Assembly: GCA_006937955.1 (NCBI GenBank)
Contig: SSNP01000005.1
Location: 1,937,710 to 2,001,709 of the forward strand
DNA from: Pachypanchax playfairii
Taxonomy: Eukaryota; Chordata; Actinopteri; Cyprinodontiformes; Aplocheilidae
DNA length: 64,000 nt
Direction: 5' to 3'
The notes below the pieces were generated by a model. The model ran no database searches. It was not told where the DNA came from and worked only from the letters and a program-made list of their open reading frames with translations. This document shows positions 1 to 13,700 of this stretch, one piece after another (positions within the stretch are counted from its first letter, which is position 1; each line of letters opens with the position of its first letter). The translations under genes were made by a program, and so were the position numbers.

Positions 1-2330
1 AGTCCTAAAGATTTCAGAATGAATATGTCACTCAGACCTGAACAACATCAGGAACAGAGATCAGGTGATTCAGGGGTTCTTACCAAACTATTGTCCTGTT
101 TTGTTTTTTTATTTGATTAGATCTGACCATCCTGACCTGGCCGATACGTTCTGAATCCAGTCGAACCTGAAAGACGGACTCGATGTTTGTTAATTTTCAG
201 CACAGTGTCTGAATCTCTGATCTGGTTTTAAAAACCAGAATCTAGAAGAATGACACTCTGAGATGATGCCATCTTCTTTAAACCCTACAGTGACAGAATT
301 CTACTCACTAAGATAAATATATGAACATTCACATTGTCTAAAAACAACAGAAATTCTACAAAACAACCTAAAACTAAAGTAAACACTTGAAAAATTTTAG
401 ACGTAATGTCAAACAGCTGCTGGAGGCAACAAGCCACTCTGGTTTTCTAGGATCCTTCATATGAAGAAGAGGAGCTCTTAATAAGGATAAAAACCCCACT
501 GATGAAAATGATGAAGACCAAAGTGGAACCAGAGGACCGAGGCACCTACACTCAAGCACTCCAGCTTATTTTAGAAGAGCTGGAAATACATCAAACTAAG
601 ACTGTTTGTTCTGCATCGAACAGAAGAAAAACAATGAAAAGACACTAAAGGAGGGAAACGATGACTTGAGTTAGACGAACAGAAAGGTGCTCGAGGTTTT
701 CTGTTCTTTTATGTTGAGATTACAGCTCTTGTCACCCTTAATTACACTTAGCTGCTTGAGAACAGCAGCTGTTCAGATTAACATCTCAGTTAACCACAAA
801 GCAATTTTTACCTGTGACCTTCTGCAGATGACATCATCATTCAATAAAACAGGTAATAATAATCAATAATTCAGATACTGTTGCAATTTCAGCAGAACTG
901 ATGAATATTTTACAAAATTTTAAGCATCAAAAAGCAAAAATGTACAATAATACAAATACAGAAAACTATTTACTCCATATAATTACTACACCTGCCCTGA
1001 ATCAGGTTTTAGTCCCTCCACCATAATTCAACTAAACAGAAATGAAGGAAAATAAGGGCAGTGATGCATATTTACCCTGTTAGTGACATAATAAGAAAAA
1101 ACAAACTATTTGCAGACCCTTAACGAGAGACGGCTGGTTTGTTTTTGCTGCTCGGAGCACCATCAGTCATCAGTTACATTTTACAGGCTGGTTCTGGCAC
1201 ATAAAGACATCAAATGATATGAATAAAAAGTAAATGAGATCAACTACACAGCTTGTTTGAGCAATAAGAGTGGATGAAAGATTGCTGACAGGTTGCTCTG
1301 CACTCTGAAAGATTAAATCTGGTTCAAGAGGTGATTCAATTCAACTGAGAGCTGCTCAGGTAAAAACTAAACAATTTAATTCACCCAACAGTTGTTTGTG
1401 CTCAAACGGTCTCAGGAAAACCTCCCCAGCTGATCCTTTATGTAACAGAAGTATGTTTTTCAGTTTAAAAGTAGAAGAACGAGTTTCTATTTTATTGACC
1501 AGGTATCATTTTCTGCATGACTTTAGAAAGATCGGATAGGTGTGAAGCTCACTGTTAACACACATGAGTGTAATGTAAACCTCATAGATATTAAAAACCA
1601 AATGAATTTCTGATTAGAGAGCGAGCTCGTGTTTATACGTTTACCTGGATCTAATTATTGTTTCATGAATCAGGAATGTTTGTTTGTACCTGCTGCTACC
1701 TGGAGCTCATTAAGAGTCATCTGCTCCCAGCAGCCAGGTGGTTTGTTCCGTGATTTGGTTTTAACTTTGTGAAGAAAAAGCTGCTAAATTAAATATCTTT
1801 ACTTGTGTCTCATCCCACCAGTCACACTATTGCTTAGCAACAAGAGTTTCTTTCAAAGAAAGTGAATATGAACAATAAGAAATCTTTTTATAACGAGATG
1901 TTTTCTAATTATGTAGAACAGCAGAACTTTGCAGCAGAACACGGCCAACGAGGTTTCTTTTCTATTAAATGAACTTGTTTATATGAAGCAGGTGTTAAGC
2001 TGGGGGCAGGATCGTTGGGATCAGGTGACCAGCCTCTTAAATATCAAAGAGAGACCAGAGTAGGGGTGTGTGTGGGGGGGGGGGGGTGTTGACAAACTTG
2101 ACCAAAGAAGGATTAATGGAAAAATATGTGCTGCTTGAATTTGCAGCAATAATAACCAAGAACTAATCACCTAAAACACCCGAACAGACTCTGATCTCAA
2201 TCATCTGCTGTGAATCCAGAACAGCTGAGATTAAACTAACAGAACCTTCTAACCCGTCTGCTGTTCCAACCGTCAGTAAAAAGAAGAACCATGTGAAACA
2301 ACCTGTAATTGTTTTTAGAAGCATATCAAT
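1..2330. other. Non-coding sequence, no gene seen
   Basis: AT-rich sequence with only short chance open frames. A GT/G homopolymer run lies near 2066-2087. No repeat family recognised. Confidence 0.6.
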
Positions 2331-2650
2331 TAGGGATGCACCAATACCGATACCTGTATCAGGGCCCACATACCTCGGTATCGCTCAGTTACCTGATACC
2401 ATGAACTGGTACTTAAAATGTGGAAACTCTGCAATAATTTCACAGAAAATGTTTATTTTTCACTTGAAATTTTAGTTTTGTGGTCATTTTTATTAATTTT
2501 TTTTATCGAGTTCACCATCATTTGTCGTAACAAGCATGTCTTTCAATTCAATGCAATTTTTTTTGTGTTAGAAGTATCGGCATTGGTATTCGGTATTGAC
2601 AAGTACTCAGATCCAAGTATTGGTATTGCATCAGTACTGTTGTATCCCTC
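2331..2650. mobile_element. hAT-like non-autonomous element (MITE)
   Basis: The left end TAGGGATGCACCAATACC and the right end, reverse complement GAGGGATACAACAGTACTG, form degenerate terminal inverted repeats rich in GATACC/GGTATC motifs. Flanks ATATCAAT (2323-2330) and ATATAAAT (2651-2658) match at 7 of 8 bases, an 8-bp target duplication as expected for hAT. There is no transposase; the short open frames inside are not genes. Confidence 0.65.
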
Positions 2651-3793
2651 ATATAAATATCCTGTAAAAAGAGAACTGAATGTGATGAGTGTATGTTAAA
2701 CATAAAAAGGAAGATGTTTTTCAGGACTGAGATAATTTACCAGTTTATTTTCTTCTAATCCGCTTTGGATGGTGAATAAAATAATGAGATTAACTGACGG
2801 ACAGGTAAACAGGACTGATCCAGACACAAGGTTGTCAGTCAAACGTCTTTTTTCCTCAGAGCTCTGTTTCTTAACCTCATTTAAAGACTGATGCTGAGGA
2901 CAAAGGGTTTTTCATCTGATATACATTTTAAAATGAGACCTTTATGGTTTAAATGTTTGCTGGTTGGTCTGAAACAAACAAGTTTCTGGTTGTTTTGTTC
3001 TTTTTGTTGTTGGTGGATGAGACATTTTCTTAGATTTCTTTTCTTCGTCTTGTCACCAACAACTAACAAGTTCAGGACATTGAACATTCTTCATCTCTGT
3101 CATTAATTATTCACATTAACTAGATCCTGCTGACTGGTAACTTTCCACTAGGCGACGACCTGTTTTCACTTGTAATACGAGCCTCTGAGTCAGAAAAAAA
3201 CAATAGAGATGAGAAGAAACTAACAGAGGAAATGAAGATGAGATGAAGGAGAGGAAGAATAAAACATTAAAATCATTAAACTCATTTTCCTTTATTATCA
3301 ACTTGATCTATAGAATTAACTGAAGCTTTAAAATTAGAACAAGCAAAACATGAACATATGTTAAATTAGATTAAAGACTCAGCAGATGAAGATAAATAGA
3401 CACATTCTGCAGAGGAAATGTCTCGATGATCTGCTTTCTGGGGATTAAAAACATTTACAAAAATTTTTGAGGTTGTTTTTTATTTTAACTTTATGTCATT
3501 TATCAGTTTTTTTTCCTTTTTCATGATACCTGGTTCTGGTTTTCTAACTATCACACCTGCTTTTTATTTATTCTGTCTGTATGAATTGTTTTATATTTTC
3601 AGTTGTTCATTGTTAATAATTTGCATGGACACACTGAGAAAAGCTCCACCAGGATTTTTGTTTTTCACCTGCTGAAACAAAACTTCAGAAATTTTAGCCT
3701 ATAATACATGAACACACACCATATTAGCGCAAAATTCAAAATAATTCGGTTCATTGAATTCATGCATCTTTCATAACTGTACGTTCTCATTTG
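2651..3793. other. Non-coding sequence, nothing recognised
   Basis: AT-rich, with short chance open frames only. Confidence 0.55.
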
Positions 3794-4327
3794 ACACTCT
3801 CAGAAATAGAGGTACGAGACAAGGACATTTTTGTACCTATAGGTAAATTATTTTAAAATGTTCCCTTAAAAGTACAATATTGGTCTTTAAAAGGTCAGAA
3901 ATGCCCCTTAGAGTGTTCAAATTGATATAAAGTACAAATTTGTACCATTTCAACTGCACCCCCAGCGACAAGAAGGGTACAAATTCCTGTTGCTGGGGGT
4001 GTTCCCTGTAGTCCAGGTCCATTTTTGTACCTTATGAAGTTGTTCCACTAAAACTGTCAAATTATGCCACATTTTAAAACCAACATTCTGAAACATAATA
4101 TTGAAAATGATGGAAGAAACTTAATAAAATGGAGATTAACCAGCCTTGACCAGGGTTGCAGGTGCAGTTGAAATGGTACAAATTTGTACTTTATATCAAT
4201 TTGAACACTCTAAGGGGCATTTCTGACCTTTTAAAGACCAATATTGTACTTTTAAGGGAACATTTTAAAATATTTTACCTATAGGTACAAAAATGTCCTT
4301 GTCTCGTACCTCTATTTCTGAGAGTGT
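3794..4327. mobile_element. Foldback MITE with about 167-bp inverted arms
   Basis: The arm 3794-3960 is repeated almost perfectly in reverse orientation at 4161-4327, including ACACTCTCAG at the outer ends and GGTACAAATTTGTAC-type motifs inside. A spacer of about 200 bp separates them. The sequence could form a long hairpin. No clear target duplication was found, and the superfamily is not assigned. The small open frame inside is not a gene. Confidence 0.85.
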
Positions 4328-6416
4328 AGGTTTGTAATTATTTCAGTTAATTCTAATTATTTGCTGAACAGGGCTCTTTAAAAATCTACTTTAATTTGAA
4401 ATAAAACACTTTAGTTTGATTTAAAATTTTTCATAAAATAATGTTTCTCTTGGAACAACTTTTTTTGTTAGTTATGCATCATCACTCACAGCCTTGGTTA
4501 AATAAGAGAAAAGTGACACCTTTTGTGGGTCGATGCTGTGGTTGATTATGAGACTCAAACTTAAATCAAAGGAAACGACTGATTCTGAATGACTCAAACT
4601 CCATCTGAACAAAGTGCAAATAGCTGCTACAAATAAAAAGTCCTCAGAAGACTTGATGAATTCTACATCCCAACATTTCAAGGACAAGTAGAAAAACCCA
4701 CGCTGCTCAGTCATGAAGTCTTACACAGAACGCTGTTATGTTCTTTCACACTGACCCTGGTACTAAACCTACAGAGGAAAACATGTAAATAAAGAAAAAC
4801 TTATTACTTTATCTGTTCCACAGAAAAATGTAATTAAGTTGTTGAAATAATTTCTTTTGTATTTACGTGAAACACGTTTCCTCTGAAATAACCACGGAAA
4901 TGATTAATCACTGAGCAGTTTCAGAAGTGAGTGAAAGAACTGTACAGATAAAACAACAGATCAAATCAAAGCTTTATGAGCAGAACATAACAAACGTGGT
5001 TAGTTTTATTCTTTTTTGACATTTAAAACATCTTTTTAACTGATTTTTAAAAATGTTTTTCTCACTGAGGGACAGTTTCAAGAAATTAAGACTAGTCCCT
5101 GTTTTAAGACACCATGTCTCTGAGAATCAACTTCTGCGATCAAAATGCATAAAAATCTAAAACCTTTTGGACAAAGTCAAGGTGTATCCAGAATGTTGTT
5201 TTTTTCTGAGAAGCAAACACCTGTCTGTCACAGTGAAAGAGGCAACAGACCCTCCCAGGCTTTTAACCTATAATGTAAAGCAGTCACAGCAGCAGCCGTA
5301 CCTCCATTAATTACATGTGTGTCACTGTACATTCCTGAAGGCAACCTGGCCTGCTGAGGCAGGAAATCTACAGCCTGAGGTCAGGAGAGGTGGAGATGGA
5401 CAGAAAGATGAATGGACACGCAGACAGGATCCATCAGTCTGCCTGTGAATGTGTCACCTGAGGCAGAGAAGTGGAAAAGATGTAGTCTGACCCCCAAAAA
5501 CATGCAAACAAAAGCATGACAGAGCAAAGAATCACCTTAGAAACATTTAGAGAAACATTTCATATACACTCAGTCACAAGGAGTTCTGCAGGTTCCTCTG
5601 TGGGCCTGTAAGCAAAAACAATGACTCTTTATTTTCATCTGATCACAGATTACTGGCACCGTAATGAACTCTGAATGTTGGATTCTATTTTAATAAATAG
5701 TCTGCAACTCTGTTCTCCTGCTCATATCTACTCAGATGTCACCTGCTTTAATCAGATTTATCAAATCCTCCTGATCTATAAAACAATCTAACTTCATTTT
5801 TAACACCTGTTAGACCTGCTGGTTGGGCCTCGCTCTCTGTTCTGGAGATAAAAATCTACAACTAAACCTTCAACTCAATGTCTAAATGCACTAAAGTTCT
5901 GCTGCCAGCTCCTCTTGTTTATGAGCTTTTAAAGGTTTTCAGTTGTTTCACAAGTGGAGAGGTTAAAACTAATGTGGACTTCACCAGACCACTGAAAAGT
6001 CAAGAGGTTTCTGTCTCATTTCATAAGATACATGTCAAGTAATAGGTCTTGAATAAAAGAAGCAGCTACTGTTAGGACAGATTTTCCTGTGATCCAGTCG
6101 TCTGTGGGCTGAACAACTGTCAAGCAGCGAACTTGTAGAAGGCTGAAAGCTTCTGTAAACCCTGAAACAGTTGACAGGCAGTGACGAGGGCGCTGAACTC
6201 TTCCAGCCTTCGTTTTTCATGTTCTCAGAACTGGCTGTTTTCATGTGCACAGGAATACTCACATCTCTGCGTGTGTAAAACATGTGTGGGCGATGTGATG
6301 TTGAAGTTAATGATGCAGAAGAAGGTAATTTATTTCTACTGACACTTTGCAACATGGAGTGTTGAAATAAGTTGATAAAACAAATGTTTTTGGAAGAGAG
6401 GCAGAGGGTCCTCATC
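4328..6416. other. Non-coding sequence, nothing recognised
   Basis: AT-rich unique-looking DNA with no splice-flanked coding segment or repeat that I can name. Confidence 0.5.
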
Positions 6417-6610
6417 CTGGACAGATTAATTATCAATCCCAGATTAGTAACATTCACCACAGAGCCCAGGAAAAACACACATACAGGAGAACATGCAAAC
6501 AGCAGCTTGGATTTAAACTGCAGACCTCATGGGCTGATGACCCTCCTGTTACCAGATGACCTGCTCTACTTCTGCAGCTGCCGCCCAAAAGTTACCAACA
6601 GTTACAGGCT
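6417..6610 (+). repeat. Decayed dispersed teleost repeat
   Basis: The segment around AGGAGAACATGCAAAC, with flanking CCCAGGAAAAACACACATAC, resembles a very common fish dispersed repeat (GGAGAACATGCAAACTCCACAC type). Overlapping open frames of 118 and 147 codons are products of this repeat and are not convincing genes. Confidence 0.45.
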
Positions 6611-9600
6611 GGTGAGATACTTTGAAGATCCATCAGGTAAAACCTTCATAGTGTTCCTCTGTGCAGCAGCTCATCTGAACGTGAGAGCTGAAGGACCTTC
6701 TGCTGGTTTATCTGCACATAACAAATAAAAATATAAATGTTTTAAACATTGTATCCATTCAGTTATTAGCAACACATCTTGACCTTTTTATTTTTTGTGT
6801 TGTTAATATGATGTTTGGTTTGCTGTTGCTGCTAAAATTGTAAATATAACAGAAGGATTAAATTGTCTGTGTGATGAAGCTGTTACACTCGCTGACTGTT
6901 ATCCCTTATAAGAGGTTTTTCTTTGTTATCTCTACCTAACTGAGGAGGAGGAGGGTGAATGTCTCTCAGATGTTGTTTTAATTAAAAACACATTAACTAG
7001 CTATTAAAATTGTTCCATAAAATCTAGATTTGAAAACGATGATCACTGACGCTCCATTCAGAAACACAGGAGAGTCCGTGTTGGGAAACTATATTAATGT
7101 TCCTCTGTGGAACCATTTTGGTCTGTCGTTTTGTTCCGTGGGCTGCAGGTTAGGTGGCATAATTATCATGCTGAAAGGGTCATTAGCAGGATGTCTTGTT
7201 ACTTATTTAGGCAGAGCTGCTTGTGTTGTTACGTGACCTCCATGCATCCCTCCTTTCTCTGAGCAGGTTCATGTATTCTCCTGTGGGTTCAGAAGTTCAG
7301 CCCTTCAGCCCTCTGGGGAGCAATGTTTCAGACTGACTGTTAGTGTGTGTTTGTTTGTGTGTTTCAGGGGATGCAGACTCACACAGTTGGTTACTTCCAG
7401 GTGGAAAGCAGCCAAATTGCACACCCAGCTGGCACATACAAGTGCAGTTCACACAGACACACATTTAATCTTCCACTCCAGGCGAGCACTGCCTCTCCAG
7501 CTCACAGATCACCATCTAATTGCCTTGTAATCACGTTACTCATTTCCTTGCACATTTTTTAAAGAGACGGTTATCAGGATTCTGCATAATATTACTCTGT
7601 AGAGTTTATTATGTCACATGATTTAACAATATATCATCCCCAGTGCATTAAGATGTAGATGAGGAGGGTGCTTTCACGACTTTGAAGGATGTAAAATGAG
7701 GGCTGATGATGCATGAAAGAGATGCGAAGATCCCTGCTGGCCTGTGGTAAAAGTGAGGCGTGTGAGTGTGAAGAATGGGAGGCTGTTAAAGGGAGAGACA
7801 TCTGAAGGAGGGTACAACAGAAAAACAAATTGAGAAATTGACACAACATTCATAGAAACATGGTATAGTGTCTCCTGTGTCTTCATGTAATCCCACACTG
7901 GCTCTTTGGTGACCATCTGTTTCCTTGTTCTGGAGTCTGAAGACATGTTGCTATGACTCAGAATCCTCTCTGGTGAGACTGAATGATAAGCAAGTTGTTT
8001 CTGTCTCCTTGATTCTCAGCATCAAACTTCCACTCATGCTTAAAAAGTCCTCAACTACCTTCAGCAGAGTCAGAGTTCTTCAGTTTGGACTCTTCAGCTG
8101 AGACCACCTGTTTCTTTTTACCAAACCATAATAATCCAGACATAAAACTGTCCCACCCGGTTCCATGGGAATTACTTGACTTAATTACTTCATTTTAATC
8201 TTAATGCGATTTTTTTAACCCCTTTTAGATCTGAGAGTTAATTTATCATCACTAATCTTGTTGGTTTAATAATCTGTATTTTAGAAGTTGGTATTTTATT
8301 CTGCTGCTCCAGTTTTCCTCTGATATTTAATAACCTTTGATAACTTTAATAACTTTAAAATGTGGTTCATACACTGAAGTATCTTCATTACCTAAATCTT
8401 TTGCACCATGTAGCTGAAAAGTAAAAATAAAAGCTTTTGCAATTAAATATTGGCTCCAGTTTAACCTCTAACATATGTGGGACCCCAGATAATCAATATC
8501 AGTGATTGCAAGGTTTTTCCATGAGATTTCTACCTTGAGGCCATCATGGTGGACCTTTAAATCCACCACCTAACTCATTGATCTCCTGCACAAAAGGGGG
8601 CCAGAGTATAAATGGTGTTCACAAAAATAAACCAAGTGAGGTTTTATAGTGCTTCAGATGATCGCTGCAGGAAACAGACATGAGCACGACCTTCTGTGCT
8701 GGGAACCTGGAATATCTACAGAGATGAAACCATCCATCCCTTAAAAACATGAGCAGTGTTGGTTGTTCAATTAATTAATGCTGTTCTAATGAGCATTTCC
8801 CACTGACATGATCCAAATGACTTTATAATGTGAGCTGTGTTGACTTCATCTCTGTGGTGTGACGTTTCCTGAGTCTGAGCATCAGTTCATGAGAACACAG
8901 TAAGTTCTTCAAAGTGCTTCAGACTTAGACAGTTGTAACATGAACCATTTTAAAACACTTTATTTTAATATGATAAAGAGATAAATAAAGCTAAAATACA
9001 TTTTACACAATGGGAACACACATTTAAACCTCTGCTGCTCAGTGTGTTTTTGCCTGTCAGTGAGGCTGCGGGGGTGTAGCTGACAGGTTTAATATGAACA
9101 CATTCACATTAATGCAACACTTGCTTTGGTTTTGTGCCCCAGTTAACAAGCATGGCACATTATATAACCTGGACTGGACAGAAGCTAAACAAGATCTGTC
9201 AGAGCTTGTTTCTACACATGTTCCCTGTGGAAGGATGAAAAGCCCCAATTTAAGTTTGTCAACTGTTGTGAGCAGGATACTGTGTTCTGCTGAGTGTCAG
9301 TGTCACATCAGTGTCAGCAGGTAACACGACGTCAGAGCTTCTCTCCCCTCAGCATGTTGCTCCTACTCCAGAGGAAGATCTTTGAGTTCTCATCCAAAAC
9401 AGTCCTGCCTTTATTAGGAATTTTTACACCTGCTGTTAAAGCATATGGAAAATAATTAGCACCTGAAAACCAACATAAACATGTTAGTGACTTAACTCAG
9501 ACTTCTGCTCTTTTGCATAAACCTTTATTTGAGCCAAACGGAACAGGAAGAAAAGGTCAACTTGGGTAGTAAATACTTTGAAAAATATGTAAATGATGGA

Positions 9601-10304
9601 ACAATTAGCAGCTTCAAACCTTAAATTTCAGAAAAATCTTATACAACAAGAATCTGTTATAATAAATATCTGAAACATTGATGCATCAATCCAAGTTTTA
9701 TTTTCCTAATGACTGAATTCCTCCAGCATTAATCAGCAACATGGCCTGAAAACATCAGAAGATTTCAAACTTCAATGCTGCAAACTGCTGGAAAAGCTGA
9801 TCAAGAAAAGCAGTAACAGCTATTTTATAACATGATCAATAAAAGCCACTTGACATTGTAAATTGGTAATTGACCAAGGGAAAAACTGATAACGAGGTGC
9901 AGTCACAGCTACGTTAAGATGTAATCTATAAAACTGATCAATTCTATGGAAATTGGCTGAACTTCATCTGAGATCCATTAAAACATGGAGGAGACGTGGA
10001 GACAGGAAACTTTTAATAAGTTTTCTGGAACATTTACAGTAAACATCATCTGTCTATTTGAGTTTTCATGTTAAACTGTCAAACACATGATAGGTTGATT
10101 GTTTATCAATGAAAACCACCAAAGATCCTCCATCGGGTCATGGTTTGGACTGTGGACTGGAATCACGTGTGGTGACACAGTAAATAAGGGATAAATATGT
10201 TTGTATTGCAGTTTGTATCTAATATGAAGCAAAAGCAAATAAAAAGGAAATATTTCTATAATACTTTTACAGGTTTTGGCATCGTTGTCCTGTTCTCTCA
10301 TCCT
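6611..10304. other. Non-coding sequence
   Basis: No gene seen. The stretch 7365-7540 is relatively GC-rich and free of obvious repeats, so it could be constrained, but nothing in it is diagnostic. Confidence 0.5.
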
Positions 10305-10405
10305 CCAGCCGGTCCAATCAAACGGTTCTGGTTCTGCTGGAGGTGTCTTCCTGTTACGTCCTCACTGTTGTCTGCTGCCAAGTGCACACTCAGGACAAGG
10401 GATTA
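10305..10405 (+). repeat. Fragment of dispersed repeat with GGTTCTGCTGGAGGT core
   Basis: GGTTCTGGTTCTGCTGGAGG followed by TCTTCCTGTT and a CTGCCAAGTGC-like segment matches the common teleost repeat that reads CTGGTTCTGCTGGAGGTTTC. It is diverged. Confidence 0.5.
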
Positions 10406-11483
10406 AATTAGACAGATTTGATTGTTCTATTATATCTCATTAAAAGTCATTTTGTAAAATTTCAGGTAGCTGTTGTCAGTTTCTTTGTTTCCCAAAGTTA
10501 TTTCTACCTTCTTTAAAACAATACTGAACTAAACATCAACACAATCAGTGTTACTATCTGAAGCATGAAAGCAGCAGCGTGACATGAGCTGACAAAATGA
10601 TGTAACAATCACAAGTACTGAACATAATCATGCACAGACAACTTTTATATAACACACATCTTAAAAGGCTTTGGCTGCTGTGAAACTCCAGGAAAACCCC
10701 AGGGCATGATGGGAAGTAAATATTACCTGTCCTGCTGTGCTGCGCTCGTCTCACTCTGAATGCATCGTTCTGCTTCTTCCTGTGTTTTTCAGCCGTGTTG
10801 CCACGGCGGCACTTTCAGTCGTTCCTTCTTCAGTCATTCTTTTGTAGATCAGCTGCTGTGTTTGGATCTTTGTGTTGTTTCATGACCCAGTTTGATCCAA
10901 GCTTCAGCTGTCAGATAGTCTCACATTTTGACTTTTTGATACAGAGGTCAAAGGTCAACTCACTGGCTGTAAGGTGTCCAAGTCCTCAGGATGCAAAACA
11001 GGACCAAACCATCAGCTCTTATTTTTTCAAAGGACCTTATACAAGAAGTCTTTTATCTCCAACCTTCCAAACAAGCTAAACGTGTTCAGTATTTGTTAAA
11101 TTTCTAACTTTGGCTCATGGTCCATAGTTAGTCACCGAGCTTCTGCACAGCGTCAGCCCAGATGGACGGTCAGATGGACATGCTGATCCACAGCTGATAG
11201 ATCCACGCTTCCTCTTTGGCAGAAATGTGACCTCGAATGATTCAGTTCTGGCACCTGATCAAAGAGGATGATGGAAGACATAACAGAGACAGAAATAACA
11301 GCAGATTTGAGTGTTATGCAAATAACAAATAGCCTCAGTGCGTCTGTGTGACAGAAATATTGACTGTTTCTGGCTTGTGATCTCTTTTACCATCAATATA
11401 TTTACTATTACTGCTGCTATTAAGTTTCTGTTTGTCTTTCCATGATGAGTGATCCAACCACTCTGTGTTTGTGTCTCCTTCCT

Positions 11484-11822
11484 GTCCTCTCAGACCCCAG
11501 TGGGTCAAGGCAGAACTCATCCTGGTTCTGGTTCTGCTGGAGGTTTGTGTTGAAATGAAGATTCATCTCAATCTGCTGATTTCTTTAGATTGGAAACATT
11601 TCACTAACTTATATATTCATCTCAAGTTGAAACAAAACAAAGAAAATTAATGTATTTGTCTGAACTAAAGAAACTTCAGATTATCATAATCAAAAAACAT
11701 AATGAATGTATTGCTGTGACATTTAAACTGAAGTGATTATAAGTACCTTTGAAACTGGACCTGCTGATGTGAACTGAACTTTGAGATTAATCAAATAAAC
11801 TCAACTGAACTGAAGTTGAACT
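11484..11822 (+). repeat. Second copy of the GGTTCTGCTGGAGGT dispersed repeat
   Basis: CTCAGACCCCAGTGGGTCAAGGCAGA followed by the same core, a CTGATTTCTTTAGATTGGAAAC stretch and a tail with AATAAACTCAACTGAACTGAA matches the order of parts in this family. It shares the core with 10305-10405. Confidence 0.55.
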
Positions 11823-13356
11823 GTCACGTTTTAAAATGTTGTGCAGAAAGGTGCAGGAAACTCAGAGGTCAAGTAAAACAAAAACTTTTAATAACAGAAA
11901 AACAAAAGCTGACATGACAGCAGAACGGCACTTACAAACGAGCGTTGCACGAGAAAGCAACATGATGGGAGATGGACGCTCTGACAAACGACTGAAAAGA
12001 ACCAGAGACTCGTGAAGCAGAGGAGGGGTGATTACAGAGGGGGGGGGGGAGCAGCAAACTAATCAGTGATAATGAACATTTATGTTAAACCAGACAAATG
12101 GGAAACTGAAGACACAGAGAATATCAACATCTATACAACTACAACCTGAACTCACAAGACAGGCAGACAGAATAAAATCATTTATGATGAAAATAAAAAA
12201 AAAACCCTGACTGACAGATGAGATGAAATGATATTTTAAACTTTCAAACCAACTTTTTATTGTTTTCTTCCTGCAAACATGTCTTCATGTGTCCAACAGT
12301 AAAGGGTTGTTCTAAATTCTCTAACATGTCCTCCTGGGGACGGATCAGGACTACAGGGAGACCAGTGGGACTAGAATGTAGTTTTTCATGTGTAGTTGCT
12401 GTTACATGTCTCAGTAGTTTTCTGGATGTTGATGTGTTTGTTCATCTTTTTTTTAATTACTTTAATAAACTTTAGACAGACTCATATCTGCCACTCAGCA
12501 GAGGAGCAGATGTATTCTCTTTGATTCATCAGCCTTCTCTGCTTCTTAACTTGGACTTTATTTCAGCTCTAATGGATTTGTTCTTGTTTTGAGGGGGAAA
12601 TGAATCCATACGCATTAGTTTGATCCAGATAAAAAGCTGCGCTTTGGCAGATGTAAGATGTTTCTTCTCTTTTCAGACATCAAAACATCTGAACAGTTTA
12701 TATAGATTCAGCAGCCAAAGTGATGGAGAATGAGAGAACATGAGAAATTCCTGTGATGTTTGTCCCTGATGGAAAGTTTGGCAAATGACAGTTACATCTT
12801 TAAAAGCAGACAAGAGCTGTCGTGGGACTGAGCTACGCCTCTCTGCACACTACAAAGACTCAAACTCACCCTCAGAGTGGAACTCAGTCCTAGTCTCAGC
12901 CTCCACACACATAAACAAACAGATGACCTGGAAATCAAACTGGAGCCATGATGGACATGATCAAATTCACAAAAATCATCATCAAAATGGGAAGAAATTA
13001 AATATTCTGAATCAAAATCAGCATCAGTTACACAAGTTTGTTACTATTTCTGTATGGAAGTCGTGTTTTTTTTTATAGAACTGAATCATTTTAACAAGCT
13101 GCTGAGCTGGAGGGGAGGAAGAGGAGGATGAAGACCTGAGAGGAAGAGCAGGCAGCAAGACAAAGGGATACGAATTCTGCAGAACTTCCCAAAAATCTTT
13201 GTTTTATTTTTAATGATGGGCAGACTGCATGTTGTGTGTGTTTACATGTGAGTGTTGGTTTTTCAAGTACAAATAAAGAGGAAGTGAGGAGGCACCAAAA
13301 ACTGTGACTCATCTGTTATTTGTCTTTATTTTTGTCTTTGGATCTGCTCAAAATGA
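11823..13356. other. Non-coding sequence, nothing recognised
   Basis: Only a G run near 12041 and short chance open frames. Confidence 0.5.
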
Positions 13357-13700
13357 TGGTGTGTGTGTGTGTGGGGGGGGGGGGGGTTGTTTTTCTAACC
13401 TCCTGAGGACCCGTTTCCTGACTTTTACTATCTTTCTGGGGTCCGAGGGTTCTTGTGGGGACCGAAGCCTGGTCCCCATGAGGGGGACTCCCCTTTTTAG
13501 GGTTAGGGGTTAGGTTTATAGGTATGGTGTGAATAGAGTTTTAGTTAGTCTTAGGGTTAGTTATAGATCAGTAATGGTTAAGGTTAGTAAAAGGGTTTGG
13601 GTTAGGTATAAATCTAGTTAAATCAATGGAAGTCAATGGACGGTCCCCATAAGGATAACAAAAAAAATCTGTGTGTGTGTGTGTGTGGTGGGGGAGATTT
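13357..13700. repeat. Dispersed repeat with GGTCCCCAT ends and TTAGGG-like interior, flanked by GT runs
   Basis: GT/G runs flank a unit with CTGGTCCCCATGAGG near 13470, repeated TTAGGGTTAGGGG and degenerate variants (13497-13610), and ACGGTCCCCATAAGGATA near 13640. This layout is known from a common fish dispersed repeat. It is not a telomere. Confidence 0.6.

Noticed and set aside
6035..6728. Overlapping open frames of 147 (minus) and 118 (plus) codons
   Set aside because: They overlap a decayed dispersed repeat, have no domain and lack convincing splice or promoter context.
13497..13610. Telomere or chromosome end
   Set aside because: Few, degenerate TTAGGG units inside a dispersed repeat with ordinary DNA on both sides.
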